Origin: Litchfieldella xinjiangensis
GTDB lineage: Bacteria; Pseudomonadota; Gammaproteobacteria; Pseudomonadales; Halomonadaceae
NCBI RefSeq assembly: GCF_000759345.1
Contig: NZ_JPZL01000002.1
Location: 496,001-560,000 of the forward strand
DNA: 64,000 bases
Reading direction: 5' to 3'
Position numbers and translations under genes: made by a program. Shown piece by piece: positions 43,140 through 52,197 of this stretch (position 1 is its first letter; each line of letters begins with the position of its first letter). The notes under the pieces are model-generated. The model was not told the DNA's origin. It did no database searches and saw only the letters and a list, made by a program, of their open reading frames with translations.

Positions 43140-44264
43140 TCAAAGCTCCGCGTAGAGTCGCCCGGGGTTGAAGATGCCCTGCGGGTCGAGCTGGTGCTTC
43201 AACTGGCGATGATATTTGGCAAGCACCGGGGAGAGGGGGGTGAACGGCTCGATATCGGCCTGGTTGCAGGCCCGGTAACACGTAGCGTGGCCGCCGACAC
43301 GTGCCGCCGCTTCGCGGATGGCCTCGGCGGATGCCTCGCTTCTCAGCCAGCGCTGGGCACCGGCCCAGTCGTAGAACGTTTCGCCGTCGAGTTCGAGGCG
43401 CGGCGTATGGTTGGGCAACGAAAGCCGCCACAGCGAACGAGTATCTTCTGTATCGAAGAAAGCCAGGCGGTGTTCGCGAAGATCGGTCCAAAAGCTGTCT
43501 TCGGGGGCATCGCCGCCGAGTCGCTCGCGAGTGGCGGCGACGGAACTCGGGCCGCCTTCCAGGCGCAGGTAAAGGGCGCCGTCATGCCAGGCTGCCGCGG
43601 TGATCGGTAGCGGCTGGCGCCCCCACTCGGCGAATCGCGCCAAGGCATCGTCCAAGCTCATGTCGAGCCTCAGGCTCGCTTGGGCACCGGGCTTGGGCAA
43701 TACCTTGAACGATACCTCCGTGGCCAGGCCCAGGGTTCCTTGGGCACCCGCCATCAGACGCGAGAGATCGTAGCCGGCGACATTCTTCATGACCTCGCCG
43801 CCGAAGCGCAGCTCCTTGCCTTCGCCGGTAATGACCCGGCTACCCAGGACGAAATCGCGAACGCTCCCGGCCCAAGGGCGGCGTGGGCCGGATAGACCGG
43901 TGGCAAGCATGCCGCCGACAGTGGCGCCTTCGCCGAAGTGGGGCGGTTCGCAGCCGAGCATCTGGCCCTCGGCGTCCAGTGCGGCTTCCAGTTCAGCCAG
44001 TGGCGTACCGGCGCGTACCGACACGACCAGCTCGACCGGATCGTAATGGCGGATGCCACGGTGATCGCGGGTCGAGATAGCTTCGCCCTCGATGGTGCGA
44101 CCGTAGAACGTCTTGCTGCTGCCGCCTACGATATGCAGCGGGGTGCGTTCGGCCAAGGCCTGGCGGACGCGTTCGCAGAGCATGTCGGCCCTGTCCTGGC
44201 CCGCAGCGGCTTGGGTGCCGCGTTCGGCATGGGTAGGGTGCTGATCCTGTTCGTGCTGTTCCAT
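43140..44264 (-). CDS. glcE: Glycolate oxidase FAD-binding subunit
   Basis: 374 residues from the ATG complement 44262-44264 with AAGGAG upstream; the frame extends further but overlaps glcD. It has a PCMH-type FAD domain: LHIVGGSSKTFYG, PHFGEGATVGGMLATGLSGP, and KNVAGYDLSRLMAGAQGTLG, with the family C-terminal end PQGIFNPGR. GlcE is the second flavoprotein required for glycolate oxidation to glyoxylate. It follows glcD by ten bases and precedes glcF by three. Confidence 0.96.
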   Translation of the reverse strand: MEQHEQDQHPTHAERGTQAAAGQDRADMLCERVRQALAERTPLHIVGGSSKTFYGRTIEGEAISTRDHRGIRHYDPVELVVSVRAGTPLAELEAALDAEGQMLGCEPPHFGEGATVGGMLATGLSGPRRPWAGSVRDFVLGSRVITGEGKELRFGGEVMKNVAGYDLSRLMAGAQGTLGLATEVSFKVLPKPGAQASLRLDMSLDDALARFAEWGRQPLPITAAAWHDGALYLRLEGGPSSVAATRERLGGDAPEDSFWTDLREHRLAFFDTEDTRSLWRLSLPNHTPRLELDGETFYDWAGAQRWLRSEASAEAIREAAARVGGHATCYRACNQADIEPFTPLSPVLAKYHRQLKHQLDPQGIFNPGRLYAEL

Positions 44265-44274
44265 CGCCTGCTCC

Positions 44275-45774
44275 TTAAAAACGCGGCAACTCGGGATGCG
44301 GCAATTCCCCATTGTGCACATGCATGGCGCCGAATTCGGCGCAGCGCTGCAGGGTGGGGATGTTCTTGCCGGGATTGAGCAGTCGATGCCGGTCGAAGGC
44401 GGCCTTGACCGCGTGGAACGCGGTGAGCTCATCCGGCTGGAACTGGGCGCACATCTGGTTGATCTTCTCGCGACCCACACCGTGCTCGCCGGTAATGCTG
44501 CCTCCGGCTTCGACACACAGTTCGAGGATCTTGCCGCCGACGTCCTCGGCGAGTTCGAGTTCGCCGGGCTGGTTGGCATCGAACAGGATCAGCGGGTGCA
44601 TGTTGCCGTCGCCGGCATGGAAGACGTTCGCGACCCGCAGGCCGGACTCTTCCGAAAGGGCCGCGATACCCTTGAGCACGCGCGGCAGTTCGCGGCGTGG
44701 AATGGTGCCGTCCATGCAGTAGTAATCCGGCGACATGCGCCCCACGGCAGGGAAGGCATTCTTGCGGCCAGCCCAGAATTTGGCCCGCTCGGCATCGTCG
44801 CGAGCCTGGGCGATGTCCGTGGCACCGGCGGCCTCCAATACCCTGCGCACGGTGGCGCAGTCATCGTCGACATCGGCTTCGACCCCATCGAGCTCGCACA
44901 GGAGGATCGCTTCGGCCTCCACCGGGTAGCCTGCCTGAACGAAATCCTCGGCGGCCTTGATGGCCAGCTTGTCCATCATCTCCAACCCACCGGGGATGAT
45001 GCCCGCGGCGATGATGTCGCCGACGGCCTTGCCGGCCTTCTCCACGTCATCGAAGCTTGCCATGAGTACCTTGGCCGTCTCGGGCTTGGGCAGCAGCTTG
45101 ACGGTAATTTCGGTGATCACGCCGAGCATGCCTTCCGAGCCGGTAAACAGCGCCAGCAGGTCGAAACCGGGCGCGTCGAGCGACTCCGCGCCCAGGGTCA
45201 TGCGCTCGCCCTCGATGGTGATGACATCGACCTTGAGTACGTTGTGAACGGTCAGGCCGTACTTCAGGCAGTGCACGCCACCGGCATTTTCGGCGACGTT
45301 GCCACCGATCGAACAGGCAATCTGGGAAGACGGGTCGGGGGCGTAGTAGAGGCCGTAGGGCGCGGCGGCTTCCGAAATCGCCAGGTTGCGCACACCTGGC
45401 TGCACCCGGGCGATACGGGCATCCGGGTCGATATGCAGGATCTGCTTGAAGCGCGACATGACCAGCAGTACCCCCTGCTCGAGTGGCAGGGCGCCCCCGG
45501 AGAGGCCGGTGCCCGCGCCACGGGTGACGATCGGCACGCCAAGCGAGTGACAGGTCTTGAGTAGCGTCTCGACCTGGTCGAGCGTATGCGGCATGGCGAC
45601 CAGCATGGGCAGGACGCGATAGGCGGCCAGCCCGTCGCACTCGAAGGGACGCAAATCCTCCTCGCGGTGCAGCAGGGTCATGTCGGGCAGGGATTGGCTC
45701 AGCGTGGCCAGCACCTGCTGCTTGTCGTTGAACGGCAGTTCGCCATCGAGCTGCGGGTCGTAGAGGATATTCAT
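44275..45774 (-). CDS. glcD: Glycolate oxidase FAD-linked subunit
   Basis: 499 residues, the exact size class of GlcD. The FAD-binding domain has RGAGTGLSGGALP near 86-98, SQIACSIGGNVAENAGG near 150-166 and GSEGMLGVITE near 215. The C-terminal oxidase domain contains the metal/active site histidines HAGDGNMHP and GGSITGEHGVG. It catalyses glycolate (or D-lactate) oxidation. It is the first gene of glcDEFG, with a GntR/FadR-type operator 28 bases upstream of its start. Confidence 0.97.
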   Translation of the reverse strand: MNILYDPQLDGELPFNDKQQVLATLSQSLPDMTLLHREEDLRPFECDGLAAYRVLPMLVAMPHTLDQVETLLKTCHSLGVPIVTRGAGTGLSGGALPLEQGVLLVMSRFKQILHIDPDARIARVQPGVRNLAISEAAAPYGLYYAPDPSSQIACSIGGNVAENAGGVHCLKYGLTVHNVLKVDVITIEGERMTLGAESLDAPGFDLLALFTGSEGMLGVITEITVKLLPKPETAKVLMASFDDVEKAGKAVGDIIAAGIIPGGLEMMDKLAIKAAEDFVQAGYPVEAEAILLCELDGVEADVDDDCATVRRVLEAAGATDIAQARDDAERAKFWAGRKNAFPAVGRMSPDYYCMDGTIPRRELPRVLKGIAALSEESGLRVANVFHAGDGNMHPLILFDANQPGELELAEDVGGKILELCVEAGGSITGEHGVGREKINQMCAQFQPDELTAFHAVKAAFDRHRLLNPGKNIPTLQRCAEFGAMHVHNGELPHPELPRF

Positions 45775-45801
45775 GGCGTGTCCTCACGGTCAGTCCGGAC
45801 T

Positions 45802-45816
45802 ATTGGTCAAACCAAT
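45802..45816. promoter_or_regulatory. GntR/FadR-subfamily operator before glcD
   Basis: Perfect dyad ATTGGT-CAA-ACCAAT, the core recognised by PdhR/LldR/GlcC-type regulators (TTGGTnnnACCAA). It lies 28-42 bases upstream of glcD, positioned to block or modulate initiation. An identical dyad with a different centre precedes the permease gene. Confidence 0.8.
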
Positions 45817-45921
45817 CTTGTTATGATGGAAACCTTTTCCAATTTACCTATCCAGAGGAAAATTGGAAGGCCGGGCTTGGTATAAAATGGCCAATTGGGG
45901 ATGTTTGCCGTCGAAGCAAAA

Positions 45922-45964
45922 AGCGATGGCGCCCATCCAACAATAGGGCGCCATCGCTAGCCTT
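45922..45964 (-). terminator. Terminator of the lactate/glycolate permease gene
   Basis: Perfect 13-base stem AGCGATGGCGCCC / GGGCGCCATCGCT (45922-45934 and 45946-45958), followed on the minus strand by TTTTGC. It separates the permease transcript from glcDEFG, so the two units need their own promoters, as the two operators suggest. Confidence 0.85.
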
Positions 45965-45985
45965 GCGCTCGTACTATCTAGCGCT

Positions 45986-47683
45986 TCAGCCACCCATCAG
46001 CGGATCGCTGACGCCCAGCACGTAGAAGGCGATCAGCGCGATCAGTCCGGTGAACACCAAGTAGTAGATTGTGGGCAGGATCGTCTTGCGCAGGGTGGTG
46101 CCTTCACGGCCCAGCAGCCCGACGGTTGCCGAGGCGGCCACCACATTGTGTATGGCGATCATGTTGCCTGCCGCGGCGCCCACGGCCTGCAGCGCGACCA
46201 TCATCGCGGTCGAGAGACCGAGCTGTTGAGCGACGTTGAACTGGAAGTCGGCCAGCATCAGGTTGGACACCGTATTGGAGCCGGCAATGAACGCTCCCAG
46301 GGCCCCCACGGCAGGTGCGAAGAACGGATACACACTGCCTACCCCGTCCGCGACGAACTGCGCCATGGCCACAGGCATCGACACCAGGTCGGAGGCGTTG
46401 ACTCCCGAGTTGATCAGGATGCGCACCATCGGGATGGTGAAGATCAACACGAAACCGGCGCCCAGGATGGTCTTGGTCGATTCACTGAAGGCCGCCTTGA
46501 CTTCGCTACCGCGCATGCGATGCAGCGCGATGGTCAGCAGCACCACCATCAGCAGGATGCCCCCCGGCAGATACAACGGCTGAATGCTGCCCGAGACGCC
46601 CGCTTCGCCAAGGATATTGCTCCAGCCGACGCTCAGTGAGGTGAGGAAGTCACGGAACGGCGCGATGGTGCGTGACGCTACCAGGATCACTGCCAGCAGG
46701 ACATACGGCGTCCAGCCCATGAACGTCGAGATGGGCGTCTTGCCCGCGACCTGCTCGAGCTTGATCTCGATCTTGCCGATCCATTCGTCCGGCCAGGAGG
46801 TGCTGGGCGGGAAATCCCAGGTGTCCTTGGGCAGCAGGAAGCCCTTGCGTGCCGCCGGCACGACAATGGCCAGGCCGACCATGGCGCCAATCATCGACGG
46901 GAACTCGGGGCCGAGCAGAATGCCCGCCAGCATGTAGGGCACCACGAAGCAGACACCGGCAAAGATCGCGAACGGTGCGATCGACAGACCTTCCTTCCAG
47001 GAGCGGTTGGCACCGAAGAAGCGCACCATGATCAGTACCAGGATCAATGGCATCAGGATACCCACGATGCCATGAACGATGGCGACCTCGGCGGTGATCA
47101 GGCGGAAATACTCCAGCCAGGAGCCGCCCTGGGCCGACAATTGCTCGCTGATGGCTTCACGGTTGATGCCGCCCGAGACCCCGACGACGATAGGGGTGCC
47201 GACGGCCCCGAACGAAACCGGTGTGGACTGAATCATCATGCCCACCACCACCGCGGCCAGCGCCGGGAAGCCCAGCGCGACCAACAATGGCGCCGCGACG
47301 GCGGCAGGCGTTCCGAAGCCGGAGGCGCCTTCGATGAAGCAACCGAACAGCCAGGCCACGATGATGGCCTGCACCCGACGATCGGGACTGATGCCCGAGA
47401 ACCCGTTGCGGATGGCAGCGATGCCTCCGGAATGCTTGAGGGTATTGAGCAGCAGGATCGCGCCGAAGATGATCCACAGTATCGATACCGTCAGGATCAG
47501 CCCTTGGAAGGTCGAGGCGAGAACGCGGTTGAAGGTCATGTCCCAGGCGAACAGGGCAATGACGGCGGTTACTAGGAATACGATAGGCATGGCGACCTTG
47601 GCTGCCATGCGGAATCCGATCAATAGCACGCCCGCCAGTACCAGCGGCAGAAAGGCGAGCAACGGGAGCAGGGTTGATTCCAT
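45986..47683 (-). CDS. LctP-family L-lactate/glycolate permease
   Basis: 565 residues from the ATG complement 47681-47683, with AGAGGAA upstream; the longer frame to 47878 enters the operator region. About 13-14 membrane helices. [18 protein letters not shown] near residue 127 and NAVGPV-like [14 protein letters not shown] near 460 are signature segments of LldP/GlcA proton symporters for lactate and glycolate. Its position just upstream of glcDEFG and the shared operator favour glycolate (GlcA-like) or mixed lactate/glycolate uptake. The gene symbol glcA or lldP cannot be chosen from sequence alone. Confidence 0.95.
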   Translation of the reverse strand: MESTLLPLLAFLPLVLAGVLLIGFRMAAKVAMPIVFLVTAVIALFAWDMTFNRVLASTFQGLILTVSILWIIFGAILLLNTLKHSGGIAAIRNGFSGISPDRRVQAIIVAWLFGCFIEGASGFGTPAAVAAPLLVALGFPALAAVVVGMMIQSTPVSFGAVGTPIVVGVSGGINREAISEQLSAQGGSWLEYFRLITAEVAIVHGIVGILMPLILVLIMVRFFGANRSWKEGLSIAPFAIFAGVCFVVPYMLAGILLGPEFPSMIGAMVGLAIVVPAARKGFLLPKDTWDFPPSTSWPDEWIGKIEIKLEQVAGKTPISTFMGWTPYVLLAVILVASRTIAPFRDFLTSLSVGWSNILGEAGVSGSIQPLYLPGGILLMVVLLTIALHRMRGSEVKAAFSESTKTILGAGFVLIFTIPMVRILINSGVNASDLVSMPVAMAQFVADGVGSVYPFFAPAVGALGAFIAGSNTVSNLMLADFQFNVAQQLGLSTAMMVALQAVGAAAGNMIAIHNVVAASATVGLLGREGTTLRKTILPTIYYLVFTGLIALIAFYVLGVSDPLMGG

Positions 47684-47990
47684 GGAGCTAGGTTCCTCTG
47701 TTATCTCATGGTTGTTGGAGTGAATCAGCGATGGGCCGTTTCCCTGCGGTGGACAATACGGCGAGTAGTGCGAATTCGCCAGCTGTGGTGAATTGGTAAG
47801 ACCAATGCGACGAAAGTCGCTTTGTACTGAGTATCTTGTTGTTATCGCACTTGTTTTTTGTGCGTTGATGCGAGACAAGGGGAAGTGTCCCCCACTGGAA
47901 TTCGACTAATGGACAGGGGGCGAGTGCAAGGTGGGATGCCACCCTGATCCGGATTGTCAGAAGTGTCACAATGCTTAATCAGGAGGTCAC
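47684..47990. other. Divergent control region of the permease and glutathione transferase genes
   Basis: This 307-base region has no gene. It holds the GntR-type operator at 47792-47806, a tight hairpin GCGAC-GAAA-GTCGC (47807-47820) directly next to it, a second hairpin CGCAC/GTGCG (47846-47864) with a T-rich loop, and the ribosome site AGGAGGT of the glutathione transferase gene. Confidence 0.6.
47792..47806. promoter_or_regulatory. GntR/FadR-subfamily operator before the lactate/glycolate permease
   Basis: Perfect dyad ATTGGT-AAG-ACCAAT, the same arms as the site before glcD. It is 109 bases upstream of the permease start. Confidence 0.8.
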
Positions 47991-48701
47991 ATGACCCGAG
48001 TGCTTTACGATCTGTGCGGTATCGACGAAAGCTTGCGCTTCTCGCCTTATTGCTGGCGGGTCAAGTTCGCCCTGGCACACAAGGGGCTCGACTACGAGAC
48101 GCGCGCTTGGTGCTTCACCGACAAGCAGGACATCGAGTTTTCCGGCCAGGGCACCGTGCCGATTCTGGTCGATGGGGACGAGGTCGTCGGCGACAGCTAC
48201 GAGATCATGCGTTACCTGGATCGGGCCTATCCCGACAAGCCTTTGCTGGGCGGCCCTGACGCCGAAGCCCGCGCTCGTTTCTTGAAGTTTTACGCCGAGC
48301 GATCGCTGGCGCCGGGCATGATGCGCACCATTGTCATGGATCTGCACAACGCCGTCGCCCCCAAGGATCGGGACTATTTCCGCGAAAGCCGTGAAGCGCG
48401 CTTCAAGCGCACGCTCGAAGAGTTCCATTCGCCCGCCAAGGGCCTGACGCAACTCGACCAGGCGCTCGAGCCCCTGCGTGGTCGGCTTTCCGAGAGCGAT
48501 TTCATCGATGGCGACAGTCCCGCCGCCGCCGATTATCTGGTGTTTGGCTTCTTCATGTGGGCGCGCACGGTATCCACCGCTGATCTGGTCTCCAATGCCG
48601 ACCCGGTCTATGCGTGGATGGAAAGAATGCTCGACCAGTACGATGGCCTGGGACGCAACGCGATGCGTATCGTCGATATCGACCATGCTTATGGGACATG
48701 A
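47991..48701 (+). CDS. Glutathione S-transferase family protein (beta-etherase-like)
   Basis: 236 residues from ATG 47991 with AGGAGGT upstream. The thioredoxin-like N-terminal domain has SPYCWRVKFALAHKGLDYE and the cis-proline/glutathione segment GTVPILVD, then DSYEIMRYLDRAYPDKP. The C-terminal helical domain contains SPAAADYLVFGFFMWAR with the N-cap-like S/D. It resembles the LigE/LigF-type branch of bacterial GSTs, which use glutathione in ether cleavage, but no lignin-type genes are near. The substrate is unknown. The next GST gene follows after 83 bases. Confidence 0.9.
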   Translation: MTRVLYDLCGIDESLRFSPYCWRVKFALAHKGLDYETRAWCFTDKQDIEFSGQGTVPILVDGDEVVGDSYEIMRYLDRAYPDKPLLGGPDAEARARFLKFYAERSLAPGMMRTIVMDLHNAVAPKDRDYFRESREARFKRTLEEFHSPAKGLTQLDQALEPLRGRLSESDFIDGDSPAAADYLVFGFFMWARTVSTADLVSNADPVYAWMERMLDQYDGLGRNAMRIVDIDHAYGT

Positions 48702-48784
48702 CGATACACGCCCATGAGGATATGCGATGCTGGGGAGAACGGCGTTAGCCGACTGCGCTAGACGACGCGACAACGGAGGTTGGC

Positions 48785-49474
48785 ATGATCGATCTGTATT
48801 ACTGGACGACGCCCAATGGGCATAAGATCACGATCTTCCTCGAGGAAGCGGGTCTCGAGTATCGCCTCAAGCCGATCAACATCGGGCGGGGCGATCAGTT
48901 CTCTACCGAGTTTCTGGAGATCGCCCCCAACAATCGCATTCCTGCCATCGTCGACAAGAAGCCCGAGGATGGCGGGCAGCCCCTGCCCCTGTTCGAGTCC
49001 GGTGCCATTCTCGAATATCTGGCTGATAAGTGTGGCCAGTTCCTGCCCAAAAGTGGGCGAGAGCGTTATGTCACGCTGCAGTGGCTCTACTGGCAAATGG
49101 GCGGGCTCGGTCCCATGGCCGGTCAGAACCACCATTTCCGGAATTATGCCCCCCAGAAGATAGAGTACGCCGTCGAGCGCTACATCAACGAGACGTCACG
49201 TCTCTATAGCGTGCTGGATAAGCGACTGGACGATAACGAGTTCGTGGGTGGCGACGAGTATACGATCGCCGACATGGCAATTTGGCCCTGGATCAAGCCG
49301 CATGCCAACCAGGGGCAGGACATCGAAGACTTCCCCCATGTGCTGCGCTGGTTCCGCGCCCTCGAAGCCCGCCCCGCCATCAAGCGCGCCTACGCCGTGG
49401 CGGAGGACATCAATCCCCAGGATGGGGTGAAGATGGATGAGGAGGCGCGCAAGCACCTGTTCGGCCAGCGCTGA
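48785..49474 (+). CDS. Nu-class glutathione transferase (YfcG/YghU-like)
   Basis: 229 residues. The N-terminus YYWTTPNGHKITIFLEEAGL is the nu-class signature with the T-x-N site that handles glutathione disulfide. NNRIPAIVD and ESGAILEYLAD complete the thioredoxin domain; DEYTIADMAIWPWI lies in the helical domain. YfcG-type enzymes have disulfide-bond reductase activity with glutathione in the cytoplasm. Same orientation as the GST upstream, 83 bases away, and followed by a strong terminator. Confidence 0.92.
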   Translation: MIDLYYWTTPNGHKITIFLEEAGLEYRLKPINIGRGDQFSTEFLEIAPNNRIPAIVDKKPEDGGQPLPLFESGAILEYLADKCGQFLPKSGRERYVTLQWLYWQMGGLGPMAGQNHHFRNYAPQKIEYAVERYINETSRLYSVLDKRLDDNEFVGGDEYTIADMAIWPWIKPHANQGQDIEDFPHVLRWFRALEARPAIKRAYAVAEDINPQDGVKMDEEARKHLFGQR

Positions 49475-49487
49475 GATTGCATTTAAC

Positions 49488-49516
49488 AAATCGCCCGGCA
49501 ATGCCGGGCGATTTTT
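49488..49516 (+). terminator. Rho-independent terminator after the nu-class GST gene
   Basis: AATCGCCCGGC and GCCGGGCGATT form a perfect 11-base stem with loop AAT, followed by a run of T ending at 49516. It ends the GST transcript and lies 20 bases before the convergent dehydrogenase stop. Confidence 0.93.
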
Positions 49517-49536
49517 TGCGTAGGATTCCGTTCTTC

Positions 49537-51672
49537 TCATTCATCTTCGGGCAAGGCATAGGCGATAACGTGATCACCTATCGGCGTTTCCATGAAGTGG
49601 TGCCCCCCGGGTGCGATGACAACGTATTGGCGTCCATCGACCTCGTAGGTCATGGGATTCGCCTGGCCACCTGCCGGCAAGGTGTCTTTCCATACCACTT
49701 CGCCATTCTCGATATTGATGGCTCGAAACAAGTCGTCGGTGGCAGCTGCAATGAAGATCAGCCCACTTCCGGTGATCAGTGGCCCGCCATTATTGGGCGT
49801 GCCGATCGTCAATGGCAGGTAGGTGGGAATACCGAACGGCCCATTCTTGCGCGCTTCGCCCAAGGGCTTGTCCCATAACGTTTCACCGCTGGCGAGATCA
49901 ATCGCGCGAATTCCGCCATAAGGCGGCGCCGTACAGGGCATGCCCGTGATGGGGGCGCGCCAGCCGGCGTTGACATCGATGGCATAGGGTGCCCCTACCT
50001 GAGGATCGCCGGCCCCTTCGGCCGGGCCGTCTTCCTCGCTATCGCTACCGTCGCCGCCCGCGTAGATCGGCTGCAGATTGCGCTCCTCAGCTTCCTCGCG
50101 GGTCAAGAGGCGGTTGTAGTTAGGTATGTTGTTATAATTGGCGATGAGAACGCCACGCTCGGTATCCACCGCCACGCTGCCCCAGTCATTCCCGCCATTG
50201 TACCCAGGATATTGAATGAAACGACGCTCCGAGGTGGGCGGTGTGTACATCCCTTGATACTCGGCGCGGCGGAACTGAATGCGACACCACAATTGGTCGA
50301 TGGGTGTCATGCCCCACATATCCTTCTCCTCGAGATCGGGGAAGGCGAGGGTGTGGTAACTCGAGCTCGGCTGGGTCTCGGAGAGGTTGTCAGGTTCCAC
50401 GCCGCCGCGGGGGGCCTCGACCTCTTCAACCGGGAACAGCGATTCGCCAGTACGACGATCAAGTACGTAGATATCGCCCTGCTTGGAGGCCAGGATCAAG
50501 GCCGGAACGGTGCTCCCATCTTCCTGGGGAAAATCCACCAGGCTTGGCTGAGAGCCGAGATCGTAATCCCAGACATCGTAGTGCACGGTCTGGAAATGCC
50601 AGACAGGCTCACCGCTATTGACGTCGATAGCTACGAGCGAGGTGGAGTATTCGTTTTCCTCTTCGCTGCGGTTGCCGCCGAAATAATCGACCGAGGAGTT
50701 GCCCATGGGGAGGTAGACGTAACCCAGTTCCTCATCCGAGGCGGCAGTCGTCCACATGTTGGGGGTGCCGCGGGTGTAGGTTTCGCCTTCGGGCGGGGCA
50801 CCGTCCAGATCGGGACGCCCCATGTCCCAGGCCCAAGCAAGCTCCCCGGTTTGGGCGTCGTAGCCGCGTATGACGCCGGAGGGCGCATCCTCAGCCTGAC
50901 CATCCTTGACCTGTGCGCCGGTAACGATGATGCCCTGGACGATCGTCGGTGGCGCTGTGACTGAGTACCAGCCGGGTACCTTTTCGCCTATCCCTTCCCA
51001 GAGGTCCACCATCCCGCCATCACCGAAGTCCTGGCAGAGTTCCCCGGTATCGGCATCGACGGCGATCAGACGCCCGTCGAGGGTGCCTTCGATGATGCGC
51101 GCGGCACACTGCTGCTCGTCGCCTGCATTCGGTATTTCGTGATACGTCACCCCGCGACAGCTGGCGCTGTAGGGGATTGCCCCCGCATCGACCTGAGGGT
51201 CATATCGCCATTGCTCCTCCCCGGTCCGTGCATCCAGCGATATCATGATGTTCATGGCCGAGCAAAGGTAAAGGCTGTCGTCGACCTTGATGGGGGTGGT
51301 TTCGGGGGCGTATTTGCTCTCCGCGTGGTCGCCCTCCGGCATGTCACCGGTACGGTAGGACCAGGCCACTTCCAGGTTTTCGATATTGTCCGCAGTGATC
51401 TGATCAAGCGGCGAATGCCGCGTGGCGTGGCTTTCCCGACCCCAGGCGGCCCAGTCGCCCGGTGCGGGTGCGTCGCTGGGCTGTGGGTCGGTAGCGTCTT
51501 GCTGTGACGAGGTCGCGGTGGAAGCGCTTTCTGAGGCTGGTGGCGCTTGGCTCTCTTGCGCCGAGCTCTCCTCGCTGGGTGCCGTTGGCTCCGTTTCCTG
51601 GGCAAGGCCGGGCAATGCGAGGGTGAGAGTGAGGCCAGCCATCAGTAGGGGGGCTTGTATGTTCTTTCTCAT
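49537..51672 (-). CDS. PQQ-dependent dehydrogenase, large periplasmic subunit (SldA-like)
   Basis: 711 residues from the ATG complement 51670-51672, with GGAGG upstream. A signal peptide ends near LPGLAQE, then comes an unusual linker (about residues 27-73) rich in S, A, P, E, Q and T. The eight-bladed propeller follows: WAAWGRESHATRHSPLDQI, VAWSYRTGDMP, YSASCRGVTY, DVWDYDLGSQPSL and GGGPLITGSGLIF-like blades of the glucose/quinate/polyol dehydrogenase family. The membrane helices that start membrane glucose dehydrogenase are absent and are encoded separately by the upstream gene, overlapping by ATGA. This is the layout of the Gluconobacter glycerol/sorbitol dehydrogenase SldBA. It oxidises a polyol or sugar in the periplasm and feeds ubiquinone. 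Confidence 0.88.
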   Translation of the reverse strand: MRKNIQAPLLMAGLTLTLALPGLAQETEPTAPSEESSAQESQAPPASESASTATSSQQDATDPQPSDAPAPGDWAAWGRESHATRHSPLDQITADNIENLEVAWSYRTGDMPEGDHAESKYAPETTPIKVDDSLYLCSAMNIMISLDARTGEEQWRYDPQVDAGAIPYSASCRGVTYHEIPNAGDEQQCAARIIEGTLDGRLIAVDADTGELCQDFGDGGMVDLWEGIGEKVPGWYSVTAPPTIVQGIIVTGAQVKDGQAEDAPSGVIRGYDAQTGELAWAWDMGRPDLDGAPPEGETYTRGTPNMWTTAASDEELGYVYLPMGNSSVDYFGGNRSEEENEYSTSLVAIDVNSGEPVWHFQTVHYDVWDYDLGSQPSLVDFPQEDGSTVPALILASKQGDIYVLDRRTGESLFPVEEVEAPRGGVEPDNLSETQPSSSYHTLAFPDLEEKDMWGMTPIDQLWCRIQFRRAEYQGMYTPPTSERRFIQYPGYNGGNDWGSVAVDTERGVLIANYNNIPNYNRLLTREEAEERNLQPIYAGGDGSDSEEDGPAEGAGDPQVGAPYAIDVNAGWRAPITGMPCTAPPYGGIRAIDLASGETLWDKPLGEARKNGPFGIPTYLPLTIGTPNNGGPLITGSGLIFIAAATDDLFRAINIENGEVVWKDTLPAGGQANPMTYEVDGRQYVVIAPGGHHFMETPIGDHVIAYALPEDE

Positions 51673-52040
51673 GATGCCTTTCCTCCGCTCATGGCCTGGC
51701 GGCGTTTCAATGTGGGCAAGAGCACTGCGACGACGATACCAAGCACGATGTAACCGAATACGCGAGGCAGTAGCTCCCAGGGCGAGAGGCCGACCTCCCA
51801 TAGTGCCCATATCACGGTGCCAACCAGCACGACAAAATAGAGCCACGCACCGGTCAGTGAGTCTCGAGCCATCAGGCCGCCGGAAACCATCAGGCCTAGT
51901 CCGGCGATGAGGTAGTACCAAGATCCCCCCAGACTCGCCAGCCAGAGGCCGCCAGCCATCAGTATTAATCCCAGGAGAATGAGGATTAGGGAGAATACGA
52001 GCAGGCACCAGCCGCTCGCACCGCGGGAAGACGTGGGCAT
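51669..52040 (-). CDS. Small membrane subunit of the PQQ dehydrogenase (SldB-like)
   Basis: 123 residues from ATG 52040, preceded by GGAGAG; an ATG at 52055 would add five residues. Four to five hydrophobic helices are seen, including FSLILILLGLILMAGGLWL, GGSWYYLIAGLGLMVSGGLM, WLYFVVLVGTVIWALWEVGL and YIVLGIVVAVLLPTL. LGGSWYYLIAGLGLM followed by WALWEVGL is the sequence of the N-terminal membrane domain of quinoprotein glucose dehydrogenase, here as its own protein. It probably anchors the large subunit and passes electrons to ubiquinone. It overlaps the large subunit gene by four bases. Confidence 0.88.
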   Translation of the reverse strand: MPTSSRGASGWCLLVFSLILILLGLILMAGGLWLASLGGSWYYLIAGLGLMVSGGLMARDSLTGAWLYFVVLVGTVIWALWEVGLSPWELLPRVFGYIVLGIVVAVLLPTLKRRQAMSGGKAS

Positions 52041-52197
52041 GTTAACGCTCTCCATGTAGATATTGGCCTGGACTCTTCGTATGGCAGGTGGCTCGGTGGG
52101 TAACGCATCTCAGCGAAGCCCACCTCATCAGGTCAGACCAATATACGAAGGTTGTAAAGGCGGCTGACATGGAAAGCGCTAGCCGTATTGACGAATC

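Noticed and set aside
45840-45900. Further ATTGG/CCAAT sequences as extra GntR operators
   Set aside because: They are single half-sites (AATTGG, CCAATT) without the inverted partner at the right spacing.
52126-52146. GGTCAGACC as a third GntR-type operator before the PQQ dehydrogenase
   Set aside because: Only the inner three bases of each arm are symmetrical; the outer bases do not match the ATTGGT/ACCAAT core.
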